From: BP-133 sp040756995
GTDB taxonomy: Bacteria > Actinomycetota > Acidimicrobiia > IMCC26256 > BP-133
Length of the DNA: 64,000 nt
Direction: 5' to 3'
Assembly: GCA_040756995.1 (NCBI GenBank)
Contig: JBFLYK010000012.1
Span: 90,316-154,315, forward strand
Part shown: positions 28,805 to 35,864 of the stretch, in pieces
Numbering within the stretch: position 1 is the stretch's first letter
Layout: every line of letters starts with the position of its first letter
Position numbers and translations under genes: made by a program
The notes under the pieces: model-generated
Seen by the model: the letters and a program-made list of their open reading frames with translations, nothing else
Databases searched by the model: none
What the model was told of the DNA's origin: nothing

Positions 28805-28810
28805 TAGCAT
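28805..28810 (+). promoter_or_regulatory. -10 element (TAGCAT) of a leaderless-type promoter for the MogA/MoaB gene
   Basis: TAGCAT is followed by 7 bases and GTG 28818. No Shine-Dalgarno sequence is visible. Confidence 0.5.
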
Positions 28811-28817
28811 CCCGGCC

Positions 28818-29300
28818 GTGCCGCTTCTCGCCAAGGTGCTCACCGTGTCGGACGGCGTCGTGGCCGGGACCCGGGAGGACGTCTCGGGCCGGACGCTGAC
28901 CGAGCGGCTGCTGGCCGAGGGCTACGTCGTCGTGGAGCACCGCATCACCGAGGACGGGACCGAGGCGGTGGCTACCGCCCTCCGGGAGCTGACCGACGGC
29001 TTCGCCGGCCTGGTGCTCACCACCGGCGGGACGGGCTTCGGCCCCCGGGATCTCACCCCGGAAGGCACGCGGGCGGTGATCGAGCGGGAGGCCCCCGGCA
29101 TGGCCGAGGCCATGCGCCTGGTCAGCCACAACCAGAACGTGCCTCACGGGATGCTGTCCCGGGCCGTGTGCGGCGCCGTCGGCGAGGCGCTGATCTGCAA
29201 CCTCCCCGGGTCTTCCAAGGGCGCCATCGAATGCCTGGAAGCGGTCCTGCCGGCCATCCCCCACGCCCTCGACCTCCTGGCCGGGGGTCGCCCGCACTGA
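28818..29300 (+). CDS. mog: Molybdopterin adenylyltransferase family protein (MogA/MoaB)
   Basis: 160 aa from GTG 28818. Family members adenylylate molybdopterin before molybdenum insertion. Signatures: AKVLTVSDGVVAGTREDVSGRTLTERL, the nucleotide-binding LVLTTGGTGFGPRDLTPEGTRAVIEREAPGMAEAMR and LICNLPGSSKGAIECLEAVLPAIPHALDLL. No other molybdenum cofactor gene is nearby, so it stands alone between the pyruvate-kinase-like gene and ribD. Confidence 0.9.
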   Translation: MPLLAKVLTVSDGVVAGTREDVSGRTLTERLLAEGYVVVEHRITEDGTEAVATALRELTDGFAGLVLTTGGTGFGPRDLTPEGTRAVIEREAPGMAEAMRLVSHNQNVPHGMLSRAVCGAVGEALICNLPGSSKGAIECLEAVLPAIPHALDLLAGGRPH

Positions 29301-29340
29301 GCGGCTGACGCCGCCGGGCCCCTGCCCATGCCCGGCCGTC

Positions 29341-29346
29341 TACCTT
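29341..29346 (+). promoter_or_regulatory. -10 element (TACCTT) of a leaderless-type promoter for the rib operon
   Basis: TACCTT is followed by 7 bases and GTG 29354. Only 53 bases separate ribD from the upstream gene, so there is no room for an FMN riboswitch. Confidence 0.5.
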
Positions 29347-29353
29347 CACTTCC

Positions 29354-30514
29354 GTGGTGAACGACGAGGCGGCGATGGCCGAGGCGGTGGCGCTGGGGGA
29401 GCGCGGCCGGCTCACCGCCGCCCCGAACCCCTGGGTCGGCTGCATCGTCGTGGCCGCCGACGGCCGGATCGTCGGCCGGGGTTTCCATCGCCGGGCGGGC
29501 GAGCCGCACGCCGAGGTCCACGCCCTCCGGGAGGCGGGCGACCGGGCCCGGGGGGCCACGGCCTACGTCACCCTCGAGCCCTGTTCCCACCACGGCCGGA
29601 CGCCGGCCTGTGCCCCGGCGCTCGTCGAAGCCGGCCTGGCCCGGGTGGTGGTGGCCGTCCTCGACCCCGATGACCGGGTGGCCGGCCGGGGCGTCGAGCT
29701 CCTGCGCTCGGCCGGCACCGCCGTCGACGTCGGCATCGGCGGCGAGGTGGCCGCCCGGTCTCTCGCCCCCTACCTCCACCACCGCCGCACCGGCCGTCCG
29801 CTGTGTCTGCTCAAGACGGCGGCGTCGCTCGACGGTCGCACCGCCGCCGCCGATGGGACGTCCCAGTGGATCACCGGGCCCGAAGCCCGGGCCGACGCCC
29901 ACCGCCTGCGGGCGGAGTCCGGCGCCGTGGTGGTCGGCGCGGGCACGGCCCTGGCCGATCATCCGGCGCTGACGTTCCGGAACCTGGAGTTCGAAGAGGG
30001 CCTGGTGCCGGCGCAACCCCTGCGGGTCCTGATCGATGCCGCCGGGCGGGTCCCGTCCGCCGGTCCCCTCTTCGATCCGGCGCTGGCCCCCACCCTCGTG
30101 ATCACGACGCCGGCCGCCGACCCCGAGGTCAGGAGGGCGTGGAAGGAAGCGGGCGCCGAAGTGGAGGACGTCGCCACCGCCCCCGCCGCGCCGCCGTTTC
30201 CCGGCGCCGTGTCCGCCCCGCCGGGTCCGGCGGTCGACCTGGAGGCGGCGCTGGCGCTCCTCGGGCGGCGGGGCATCCTCCAGGTCATGGTCGAGGGCGG
30301 AGCCACCCTGCACGGCTCGTTCCTGCGGGCCGGTCTGGTCGACCGGCTCGTCGTCTACACCGGCGGCGCCGTCCTCGGAGCGGAGGGCCGGCCCCTGTTC
30401 ACCGGTCCCGGGCCGGCCACCCTGGCCGAGGCGTCACGGTGGCGGTTGCTGAGTGTTCGCCAGCTCGGCGGTGACGCCCGCCTCGACTGGGAGCCCGTTC
30501 AACCAGGAAACTGA
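29354..30514 (+). CDS. ribD: Bifunctional riboflavin deaminase / reductase
   Basis: 386 aa from GTG 29354. The N-terminal deaminase domain has the zinc motif HAEVHALREAGDRARGATAYVTLEPCSHHGRTPACAPAL. The reductase domain follows from about residue 150: PLCLLKTAASLDGRTAAADGTSQWITGPEARADAHRLRAESGAVVVGAGTALADHPALTFR and the C-terminal VMVEGGATLHGSFLRAGLVDRLVVY. Together they carry out the second and third steps of riboflavin synthesis. It is the first gene of ribD-ribE-ribBA-ribH. Confidence 0.95.
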   Translation: MVNDEAAMAEAVALGERGRLTAAPNPWVGCIVVAADGRIVGRGFHRRAGEPHAEVHALREAGDRARGATAYVTLEPCSHHGRTPACAPALVEAGLARVVVAVLDPDDRVAGRGVELLRSAGTAVDVGIGGEVAARSLAPYLHHRRTGRPLCLLKTAASLDGRTAAADGTSQWITGPEARADAHRLRAESGAVVVGAGTALADHPALTFRNLEFEEGLVPAQPLRVLIDAAGRVPSAGPLFDPALAPTLVITTPAADPEVRRAWKEAGAEVEDVATAPAAPPFPGAVSAPPGPAVDLEAALALLGRRGILQVMVEGGATLHGSFLRAGLVDRLVVYTGGAVLGAEGRPLFTGPGPATLAEASRWRLLSVRQLGGDARLDWEPVQPGN

Positions 30515-30518
30515 CTGC

Positions 30519-31118
30519 ATGTTTACCGGCCTGGTCGAGGAGCTCGGCACCGTGCGGGCGGTCATCCCCAACGCCACCGGGGCGCGCCTCGAGATCGAGG
30601 CCACCGCCGTGCTCGACGACGTCGTCCTCGGCGCTTCCATCGCCGTCAACGGCTGTTGCCTCACCGCCGTGGAGTTCGCCGCCGGCTGGTGGGCGGCCGA
30701 CGCCGTCGAGGAGACCCTGCACCGGACCTCCCTCGGCGTCCTGGTCCCCGGCGACCGGGTCAACCTGGAACGGCCCGTCCGGCTGGCCGACCGCCTCGGA
30801 GGGCACATCGTGCAGGGTCATGTCGACGGCGTGGGCGAGATCGCCGGGAAGACGCCCCTGGCCGACGGTTCCACCCGGGTGAGCGTGGCCGCCCCCGACG
30901 CCCTCCTCCGCTACGTGGCCGAGAAGGGCTCGATCGCGGTCGACGGGGTGAGCCTCACGGTGGCCGCCGTCGACGACAAAACCTTCGAGTTCGCCATGAT
31001 CCCCCACACGGCTACCGTGACCACTCTCGGGATCAAGGGGCCGGGCGACCCCGTGAACCTCGAAGTCGACCTGGTGGCCAAGTACGTCGAGCGCCTGATG
31101 AGCCAGAGAGAGGGCTGA
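30519..31118 (+). CDS. ribE: Riboflavin synthase alpha chain
   Basis: 199 aa. Dismutates two lumazines to riboflavin. ATG 30519 gives the canonical MFTGLVEELG start; a longer frame begins inside ribD and is rejected. The two lumazine-binding repeats are visible: ASIAVNGCCLTAVEF with LHRTSLGVLVPGDRVNLERPVRLADRLGGHIVQGHVDGVG, and GSIAVDGVSLTVAAVDDKTFEFAMIPHTATVTTL with GDPVNLEVDLVAKYVERL. It sits 4 bases after ribD. Confidence 0.96.
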   Translation: MFTGLVEELGTVRAVIPNATGARLEIEATAVLDDVVLGASIAVNGCCLTAVEFAAGWWAADAVEETLHRTSLGVLVPGDRVNLERPVRLADRLGGHIVQGHVDGVGEIAGKTPLADGSTRVSVAAPDALLRYVAEKGSIAVDGVSLTVAAVDDKTFEFAMIPHTATVTTLGIKGPGDPVNLEVDLVAKYVERLMSQREG

Positions 31119-31123
31119 GCACT

Positions 31124-32428
31124 ATGCCGTTCGCGCCGATCGACGAGGCGGTTGCCGCCATCGCCCGAGGGGAGTTCGTCGTCGTGGTCGACGACGCCGA
31201 CCGGGAGAACGAGGGCGACCTCATCATCGCCGCCGAGAAGATCACCCCCGAGGCGATCGCCTTCATGGTCCGGCACACGAGCGGGGTGATCTGCCTGCCG
31301 GTGGTCGGCGCCCGGCTCGACGAGCTGCGCATCCCGCTCATGGTGGCCGACAACACCGAGTCGCAGCGCACGGCCTTCACGGTCTCCGTCGACGCCAAGA
31401 AGGGCACCAGCACCGGCATCTCGGCCGCCGACCGGGCGGCCACGATCAAGGCCCTCATCGACCGCAACACCGGGCCCGACGACTTCAACCGGCCCGGTCA
31501 CATTTTCCCCCTCCGGTACCGGGAGGGCGGCGTCCTCAAACGGGCGGGCCACACCGAGGCCGGCGTCGACCTCGCCCGCCTCGCCGGCCTCTACCCGGCC
31601 GCCGTGCTGTGCGAGATCGTCAACGACGACGCCTCGGGCACCATGGCCCGGCTGCCCGACCTCGAGCGCTTCGCCGCCGAGCACAACCTGGTGATCATCT
31701 CCATCGCCGACCTCGTCCGGTACCGCCGGCAGCGGGAGAAGCTGGTGCGCCGGGTGTCGGAGGCCCGGATCCCCAGCCCCTTCGGCGACTTCACCGCCTA
31801 CGCCTACCAGTCGATGATCGACGGCACCGAGCACATCGCCATGGTGCGGGGGGAGGTGGCCGGCGCCGACAACGTCCTCGTCCGGGTCCACTCCGAGTGC
31901 CTCACCGGCGACGTGTTCTCGTCGCTGCGCTGCGACTGCGGCACGCAGCTCCAGCTGGCCATGCAGAAGATCGCCGAGGAGGGCCGCGGCGCCATCGTCT
32001 ACCTCCGGGGCCACGAGGGACGGGGGATCGGCATCGCCCACAAGCTCCGGGCCTACCAGCTCCAGGAGCAGGGCCGCGACACGGTGGAGGCCAACCTCGA
32101 GCTGGGCTTCGCCGCCGACTCCCGGGAGTACGGCATCGGAGCGCAGATCCTCGTCGACCTCGGCATCACCACCATGCGGCTGATGACCAACAACCCGGCC
32201 AAGTACGGCGGCCTGGCCGGCTACAACCTCGAGATCGTCGAACGGGTACCGCTGCAGTCGATTCCCAACGTCGAGAACATCGACTACCTGAAGGCCAAGG
32301 CGGCCAAGCTGGGTCACCATCTGGTGTTCGACACCGACGCCGATGAGCTCAAGGAGCTCGCCGCCGAGAGCAGCGGCAACGGGACGAAGCACATCGATCT
32401 GAAGGAAGCCGACGATGCCGACGTATGA
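31124..32428 (+). CDS. ribBA: Bifunctional DHBP synthase / GTP cyclohydrolase II
   Basis: 434 aa from ATG 31124. The N-terminal RibB domain (to about residue 200) carries VVVDDADRENEGDLIIAAEKI and HTSGVICLP, then GTSTGISAADRA and the HIFPLRYREGGVLKRAGHTEAGVDLARLAG block. The RibA domain has the zinc cysteines in SECLTGDVFSSLRCDCGTQL and the catalytic YLRGHEGRGIGI plus the C-terminal TNNPAKYGGLAGYNLEIVERVPL. It supplies both precursors for ribH. The end overlaps ribH by 14 bases. Confidence 0.97.
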   Translation: MPFAPIDEAVAAIARGEFVVVVDDADRENEGDLIIAAEKITPEAIAFMVRHTSGVICLPVVGARLDELRIPLMVADNTESQRTAFTVSVDAKKGTSTGISAADRAATIKALIDRNTGPDDFNRPGHIFPLRYREGGVLKRAGHTEAGVDLARLAGLYPAAVLCEIVNDDASGTMARLPDLERFAAEHNLVIISIADLVRYRRQREKLVRRVSEARIPSPFGDFTAYAYQSMIDGTEHIAMVRGEVAGADNVLVRVHSECLTGDVFSSLRCDCGTQLQLAMQKIAEEGRGAIVYLRGHEGRGIGIAHKLRAYQLQEQGRDTVEANLELGFAADSREYGIGAQILVDLGITTMRLMTNNPAKYGGLAGYNLEIVERVPLQSIPNVENIDYLKAKAAKLGHHLVFDTDADELKELAAESSGNGTKHIDLKEADDADV

Positions 32429-32894
32429 AGGTCGCCTCGACGCCAGCGGCCTGCGGATCGCCCTGCTGGCCAGCCGGTTCAACGAGACCATCACGAAGTC
32501 GCTGCTCGACGGTGCGCTCTCGGCGCTGCGCCGCCACGGCCTCGACGACGCCTCGATCACCATCGCCTGGGTGCCGGGGGCCTTCGAACTGCCGCTGACC
32601 GCCAAGCGCCTGGCGGCCTCCGGCGAGTTCGACGCCGTCGTCTGCCTCGGCGCCGTGATCCGGGGCGCCACGTCCCACTACGACTACGTCTGCAGTCAGG
32701 CGGCGGCCGGGATCGGCCGGGCGTCGCTCGAGACGGGCGTCCCGATCATCTTCGGGGTCCTCACCACCGAGAACATCGAGCAGGCCATCGAACGCTCCGG
32801 CACCAAGGCCGGCAACAAGGGCTTCGACTCCGCCGTGGCCGCCATCGAGATGGCCGACCTCCTCCGCCAGCTGCCCAAGGGCCAGGGACACTGA
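32415..32894 (+). CDS. ribH: 6,7-dimethyl-8-ribityllumazine synthase
   Basis: 159 aa. Forms the 60-mer or pentamer that condenses the RibA-RibD product with DHBP. Signatures: LRIALLASRFNETITKSLLDGAL, WVPGAFELPLTAKRLA, VVCLGAVIRGATSHYDYVCSQAAAGI with the catalytic His, and FGVLTTENIEQAIERSGTKAGNKG. The ATG lies within ribBA. hisG starts 7 bases after its stop. Confidence 0.97.
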   Translation: MPTYEGRLDASGLRIALLASRFNETITKSLLDGALSALRRHGLDDASITIAWVPGAFELPLTAKRLAASGEFDAVVCLGAVIRGATSHYDYVCSQAAAGIGRASLETGVPIIFGVLTTENIEQAIERSGTKAGNKGFDSAVAAIEMADLLRQLPKGQGH

Positions 32895-32901
32895 GACCAC
32901 G

Positions 32902-33777
32902 ATGCTGCGAATCGCTTTGCCGAAGGGCTCGCTGGAGCGCGCCACCCTCGCCCTGTTCGAAGACGCCGATCTGGCCGTCAGCCGCTCCTCGGAGCGTGAC
33001 TACCGGGCCCAGATCGCCGATCCCCGGATCAGCGAGGTCCGGATCCTCCGCCCCCAGGAGATCCCCCGGTACGTCGCCCGGGGCTACTTCGACCTCGGCA
33101 TCACCGGGCGGGACTGGATCGAGGAGACCAACTCCGACGTCGTCTCCCTGACCCAGCTCCACTACTCCAAGGCCACGGCCCGGCCGGTCAACATCGTCGT
33201 CGCCGTCCCCGGGGAGTCGGCCGTCGAGTCGGTCAGCGACCTGAAGCCCGGCACCCGAGTGTCGACCGAGTTCCCCGAGCTGACCCGCCGGTTCTTCGAG
33301 TCCAAGAACATCGACGTCGACATCCAGCTGTCCTACGGCGCCACCGAGGCCAAGGTCCCCGACATCGTCGACGCCATCGTGGAGCTGACCGAGACCGGCA
33401 GCTCGCTGCGGGCGGCGGGGATGAAGATCATCGACACCATCCTCGTGTCCTACACCGAGCTGGTCGCCAACCGCGACAGCTACGCCGACCCCGAGAAGCG
33501 CCACGCCATGGAGCAGCTGTCGACGCTGCTGCTCGGCACGCTGGAGGCCCGGGGCCGGGTGCTGGTCAAACTCAACGTCCCGGCCGACAAGCTCGACGCC
33601 GTCATCGCCATCCTCCCGGCCATGAAGTCGCCCACCGTGTCGAAGCTCTTCGGTGACGAGGCCTACGCCGTCGAGACGGTGGTCCCCAAGTCCGACATCA
33701 ACACGCTGATTCCGGCCCTCAAGGACCACGGCGCGACCGACATCATCGAGCTCCCGATCGCCAAAATCGTCCACTGA
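32902..33777 (+). CDS. hisG: ATP phosphoribosyltransferase, long (HisG_L) form
   Basis: 291 aa, so the long form with its own C-terminal histidine-sensing domain; no HisZ is needed. First step of histidine synthesis. Signatures: LRIALPKGSLERATLALFEDADL, RPQEIPRYVARGYFDLGITGRDWIEE, the PRPP loop region ELTETGSSLRAAGMKIIDTIL, and the regulatory domain VLVKLNVPADKLDAVIAILPAMKSPTVSKLF. No other his gene is in view; hisE, a usual neighbour in actinobacteria, is absent. The stop overlaps the next ATG. Confidence 0.96.
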   Translation: MLRIALPKGSLERATLALFEDADLAVSRSSERDYRAQIADPRISEVRILRPQEIPRYVARGYFDLGITGRDWIEETNSDVVSLTQLHYSKATARPVNIVVAVPGESAVESVSDLKPGTRVSTEFPELTRRFFESKNIDVDIQLSYGATEAKVPDIVDAIVELTETGSSLRAAGMKIIDTILVSYTELVANRDSYADPEKRHAMEQLSTLLLGTLEARGRVLVKLNVPADKLDAVIAILPAMKSPTVSKLFGDEAYAVETVVPKSDINTLIPALKDHGATDIIELPIAKIVH

Positions 33778-33974
33778 TGGACGGGAAGGTCCTGGCCTTC
33801 GACTCGAAGCGCGGCCTGGGCGAGATCAAGGGCGACGACGACCGCGTCTATCCCTTCCACTGCACCAAGATCGCCGACGGCACCCGCGAGATCCCCGTCG
33901 GCGTGCCCGTGGAGTTCACCGTCGCCCCCGGCCCCCTCGGCCGCTGGGAGGCGGTGGGGATCCGCCGGCGTTAG
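33777..33974 (+). CDS. Divergent cold-shock-domain protein
   Basis: 65 aa. The ATG overlaps the last base of hisG. The layout is that of a cold-shock OB fold: GKVLAFDSKRGLGEIKGDDDRVYPFHCTKIADGTREIPVGVPVEFTVAPGPLGRWEAVGI. RNP1 is RGLGEI rather than KGFGFI and RNP2 is VYPFHCTKI rather than VFVHFSAI, so two of the aromatic nucleic-acid contacts are lost. Likely a nucleic-acid-binding protein, but altered specificity is expected. The last four bases overlap the stop of the minus-strand DUF1844 gene. Confidence 0.75.
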   Translation: MDGKVLAFDSKRGLGEIKGDDDRVYPFHCTKIADGTREIPVGVPVEFTVAPGPLGRWEAVGIRRR

Positions 33975-34387
33975 CTCAGCTGGACGAAGGCCATCCGCAG
34001 CTGGTTGAGGGCGTTCTCGAGCTGGGCCCGGTAGGGCTGAAGCTTGTCGCCGAGGCCCTCGACCAGGGCGGCCATGGCGTCGATGGCCAGCGACGCCTCG
34101 GCCAGGTCGGGCTTCTCCTCGCCACCGGTGGCGGCCTCCCGCTCCAGGTGGAGGGCGGCCAGCTCGAACAGCGCCATGGCGTGCCCGCCGATGTGCTCCA
34201 CGACGGGGGTGGCCAGCACCCGGCGGGCCTCGCCGAGGGCGGCCTGGACCTCCTCCTCGGTGGGCTGGCGGCCCTCACCGGGAGCCTGCCCGCCGGGCGG
34301 CGGCCCCCCGGACGGGGGCGCGGTGGGCTGTTTGGGCGGTTCCTGCCGGGGGACGTACTCCCCACTCGGTGTCCAGATCGTGCTCAT
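33971..34387 (-). CDS. DUF1844 family protein
   Basis: 138 aa. About 45 N-terminal residues are Pro/Gly/Gln rich and probably disordered. The helical core EEEVQAALGEARRVLATPVVEHIGGHAMALFELAALHLEREA...PDLAEASLAIDAMAALVEGLGDKLQPYRAQLENALNQLRMAFVQL fits DUF1844. It stands divergent from infC, a conserved actinobacterial neighbourhood. Function unknown. The ATG at 34387 is preceded on its strand by GAGGA 7-11 bases upstream. Confidence 0.75.
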   Translation of the reverse strand: MSTIWTPSGEYVPRQEPPKQPTAPPSGGPPPGGQAPGEGRQPTEEEVQAALGEARRVLATPVVEHIGGHAMALFELAALHLEREAATGGEEKPDLAEASLAIDAMAALVEGLGDKLQPYRAQLENALNQLRMAFVQLS

Positions 34388-34422
34388 CCTGTTATCCTCA
34401 GCTTCGACAACTTACAGGGAAG

Positions 34423-34500
34423 ATGGGAGTCGAGCAGCTGTTCGCGACTTCCCACCCGGCCACCGAGCAAGGTGCGCCGGGTCGAAAGGAGAGCCTGTAA
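34423..34500 (+). other. Possible 25-residue leader peptide upstream of infC
   Basis: ATG 34423 opens a 25-codon frame (MGVEQLFATSHPATEQGAPG, then RKESL) ending at TAA 34500, 15 bases before a strong hairpin and in the same frame as infC. AGGGA is only 2 bases upstream, so initiation may be weak. It may be chance; conservation would decide. Confidence 0.25.
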
Positions 34501-34514
34501 CCGGGCGACCAACG

Positions 34515-34538
34515 AACGGCGCACCTCCGTGCGCCGTT
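34515..34538 (+). terminator. Attenuator-like hairpin in the infC leader
   Basis: AACGGCGCAC pairs perfectly with GTGCGCCGTT around the loop CTCC, followed by TTCCGC. It lies 46 bases before the infC start. infC-rpmI-rplT leaders are known sites of attenuation or L20 autoregulation in other bacteria; the mechanism here is not determined. Confidence 0.55.
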
Positions 34539-34584
34539 TCCGCGTCCGGGAGCCAGACCCCCCAACCGAAAGGGTGATGCGCCA

Positions 34585-35226
34585 ATTTCCACAACCGATG
34601 CCAGGATCAACGAGCGGATCAGGGCCCGAGAGGTACGCCTGGTCGGAGCCAACGGGGAGCAGATAGGAGTCAAACCGCTGCCCGAAGCGCTCCACATCGC
34701 TCGTGAACACGACCTCGACCTGGTGGAGGTCGCGCCGAACGCCAACCCGCCTGTCTGCAAGATCATGGACTTCGGCAAGTACAAGTACGAGCAGGACGTC
34801 CGGCGGAAGGAATCACGGCGCAAAGCCAGCAATGTCGTGATCAAGGAGATGAAGTTCCGTCCCAAGATCGACGAGCACGACTACACCACGAAGACGAAGC
34901 ACGTGGAGCGGTTCCTCCAAGAGGGCTCGAAGGTCAAGATCACGATCATGTTCCGGGGCCGGGAGATGGCTCATCCGGAGCTGGGCAAGCGGATCCTCGA
35001 CCGGATCGCCGAGCAGGTGAAAGACGTGGGCAACGTCGAAGCCGCTCCCCGGGTCGACGGCCGCAACATGTTGATGGTTCTGGCACCGGTGAAGAAGCAG
35101 GAGCCGAAGAGCGGGTCGTCCAAGCCCCGCCCGCCGCGGCCGGCTCAGGAGTCGCCGGCGCCTGAGGCAGCGGCCGCCGCTCCTCCCACCCCGGCCGAGT
35201 CGGTCCCCGCCTCGCCCACGTCGTAA
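34585..35226 (+). CDS. infC: Translation initiation factor IF-3, ATT start
   Basis: 213 aa from ATT 34585. The frame reads I-S-T-T-D-A-R-I-N-E-R-I-R-A-R-E-V-R-L-V, the canonical IF-3 N-terminus, and no ATG, GTG or TTG exists in frame from the stop at 34498 until GTG 34723, which would remove 46 residues of the N domain. An AUU start is the known E. coli infC feature that lets IF-3 limit its own synthesis. Further signatures: VAPNANPPVCKIMDFGKYKYEQ and VKITIMFRGREMAHPELG. A ~45-residue Pro/Ala tail is typical of actinobacteria. Confidence 0.93.
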   Translation: MSTTDARINERIRAREVRLVGANGEQIGVKPLPEALHIAREHDLDLVEVAPNANPPVCKIMDFGKYKYEQDVRRKESRRKASNVVIKEMKFRPKIDEHDYTTKTKHVERFLQEGSKVKITIMFRGREMAHPELGKRILDRIAEQVKDVGNVEAAPRVDGRNMLMVLAPVKKQEPKSGSSKPRPPRPAQESPAPEAAAAAPPTPAESVPASPTS

Positions 35227-35257
35227 CCTTTTTCTTCCACCCCCAGCGGGAGTACCG

Positions 35258-35455
35258 ATGCCCAAGATCAAGACCCACCGGGGCGCGGCCAAGCGCTTCA
35301 AGATCACCGGATCCGGCAAGGTCCGCCGCCGGAAGGCGTTCCGCGCCCACCTTTTGGAGAAGAAGCCGAGCAAGCGCACCCGCCGGCTCGGTCGTGGCTC
35401 CGAGCTTCTGGGCGGAGACAAGCAGCACGTTGAGCGGCTCCTCGGCCGCCGTTAA
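35258..35455 (+). CDS. rpmI: 50S ribosomal protein L35
   Basis: 65 aa. Begins MPKIKTHRGAAKRFKITGSGKVRRRKAFRAHLLEKKPSKRTRRLG, the full L35 signature, very basic. It sits between infC (31 bases upstream) and rplT (15 bases downstream), the universal order. GCGGGAG precedes the ATG. Confidence 0.97.
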   Translation: MPKIKTHRGAAKRFKITGSGKVRRRKAFRAHLLEKKPSKRTRRLGRGSELLGGDKQHVERLLGRR

Positions 35456-35470
35456 GGAGAGGTTGTTGTC

Positions 35471-35833
35471 ATGGCCCGGGTCAAGCGCTCCGTCCACGGC
35501 AAGAAACACCGCCGCGCCGTCCTCGAGGCGGCCAAGGGCTACAGCGGCAACCGCAGCCGCAGCTTCAAGGCGGCCAACGAGCAGGTCATGCACTCCGGTG
35601 TGTACGCCTACCGCGACCGCCGGGTCCGCAAGGGCGAGTTCCGCCGGCTGTGGATCGTGCGGATCAACGCCGCCTGCCGCCAGCACGACATGCCCTACTC
35701 CCGCTTCATGGCCGGTCTCCGGGCGGCCGAGATCGACGTCGACCGCAAGGTCCTCGCCGACCTGGCCGTGACCGACCCCGACACGTTCGGCACGCTGGTG
35801 GCCGCGGCGCGGGAGGCCCTCGCCGCTGCGTAG
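35471..35833 (+). CDS. rplT: 50S ribosomal protein L20
   Basis: 120 aa. ARVKRSVHGKKHRRAVLEAAKGYSGNRSRSFKAANEQVMHSGVYAYRDRRVRKGEFRRLWIVRINAACRQHDMPYSRFMAGL is a full L20 match. Assembly-initiating 23S-binding protein, and in several bacteria the repressor of the infC operon. AAGGAGAGG lies upstream of the ATG. Confidence 0.98.
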   Translation: MARVKRSVHGKKHRRAVLEAAKGYSGNRSRSFKAANEQVMHSGVYAYRDRRVRKGEFRRLWIVRINAACRQHDMPYSRFMAGLRAAEIDVDRKVLADLAVTDPDTFGTLVAAAREALAAA

Positions 35834-35840
35834 CGGCGCC

Positions 35841-35859
35841 GGCCGGGGCAGTCCCGGCC
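35841..35859 (+). terminator. GC-rich hairpin after rplT
   Basis: GGCCGGG pairs with CCCGGCC around GCAGT, 7 bases after the rplT stop. There is no U-run, so termination is uncertain; the next GTG follows 5 bases later. Confidence 0.4.
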
Positions 35860-35864
35860 TCGGG

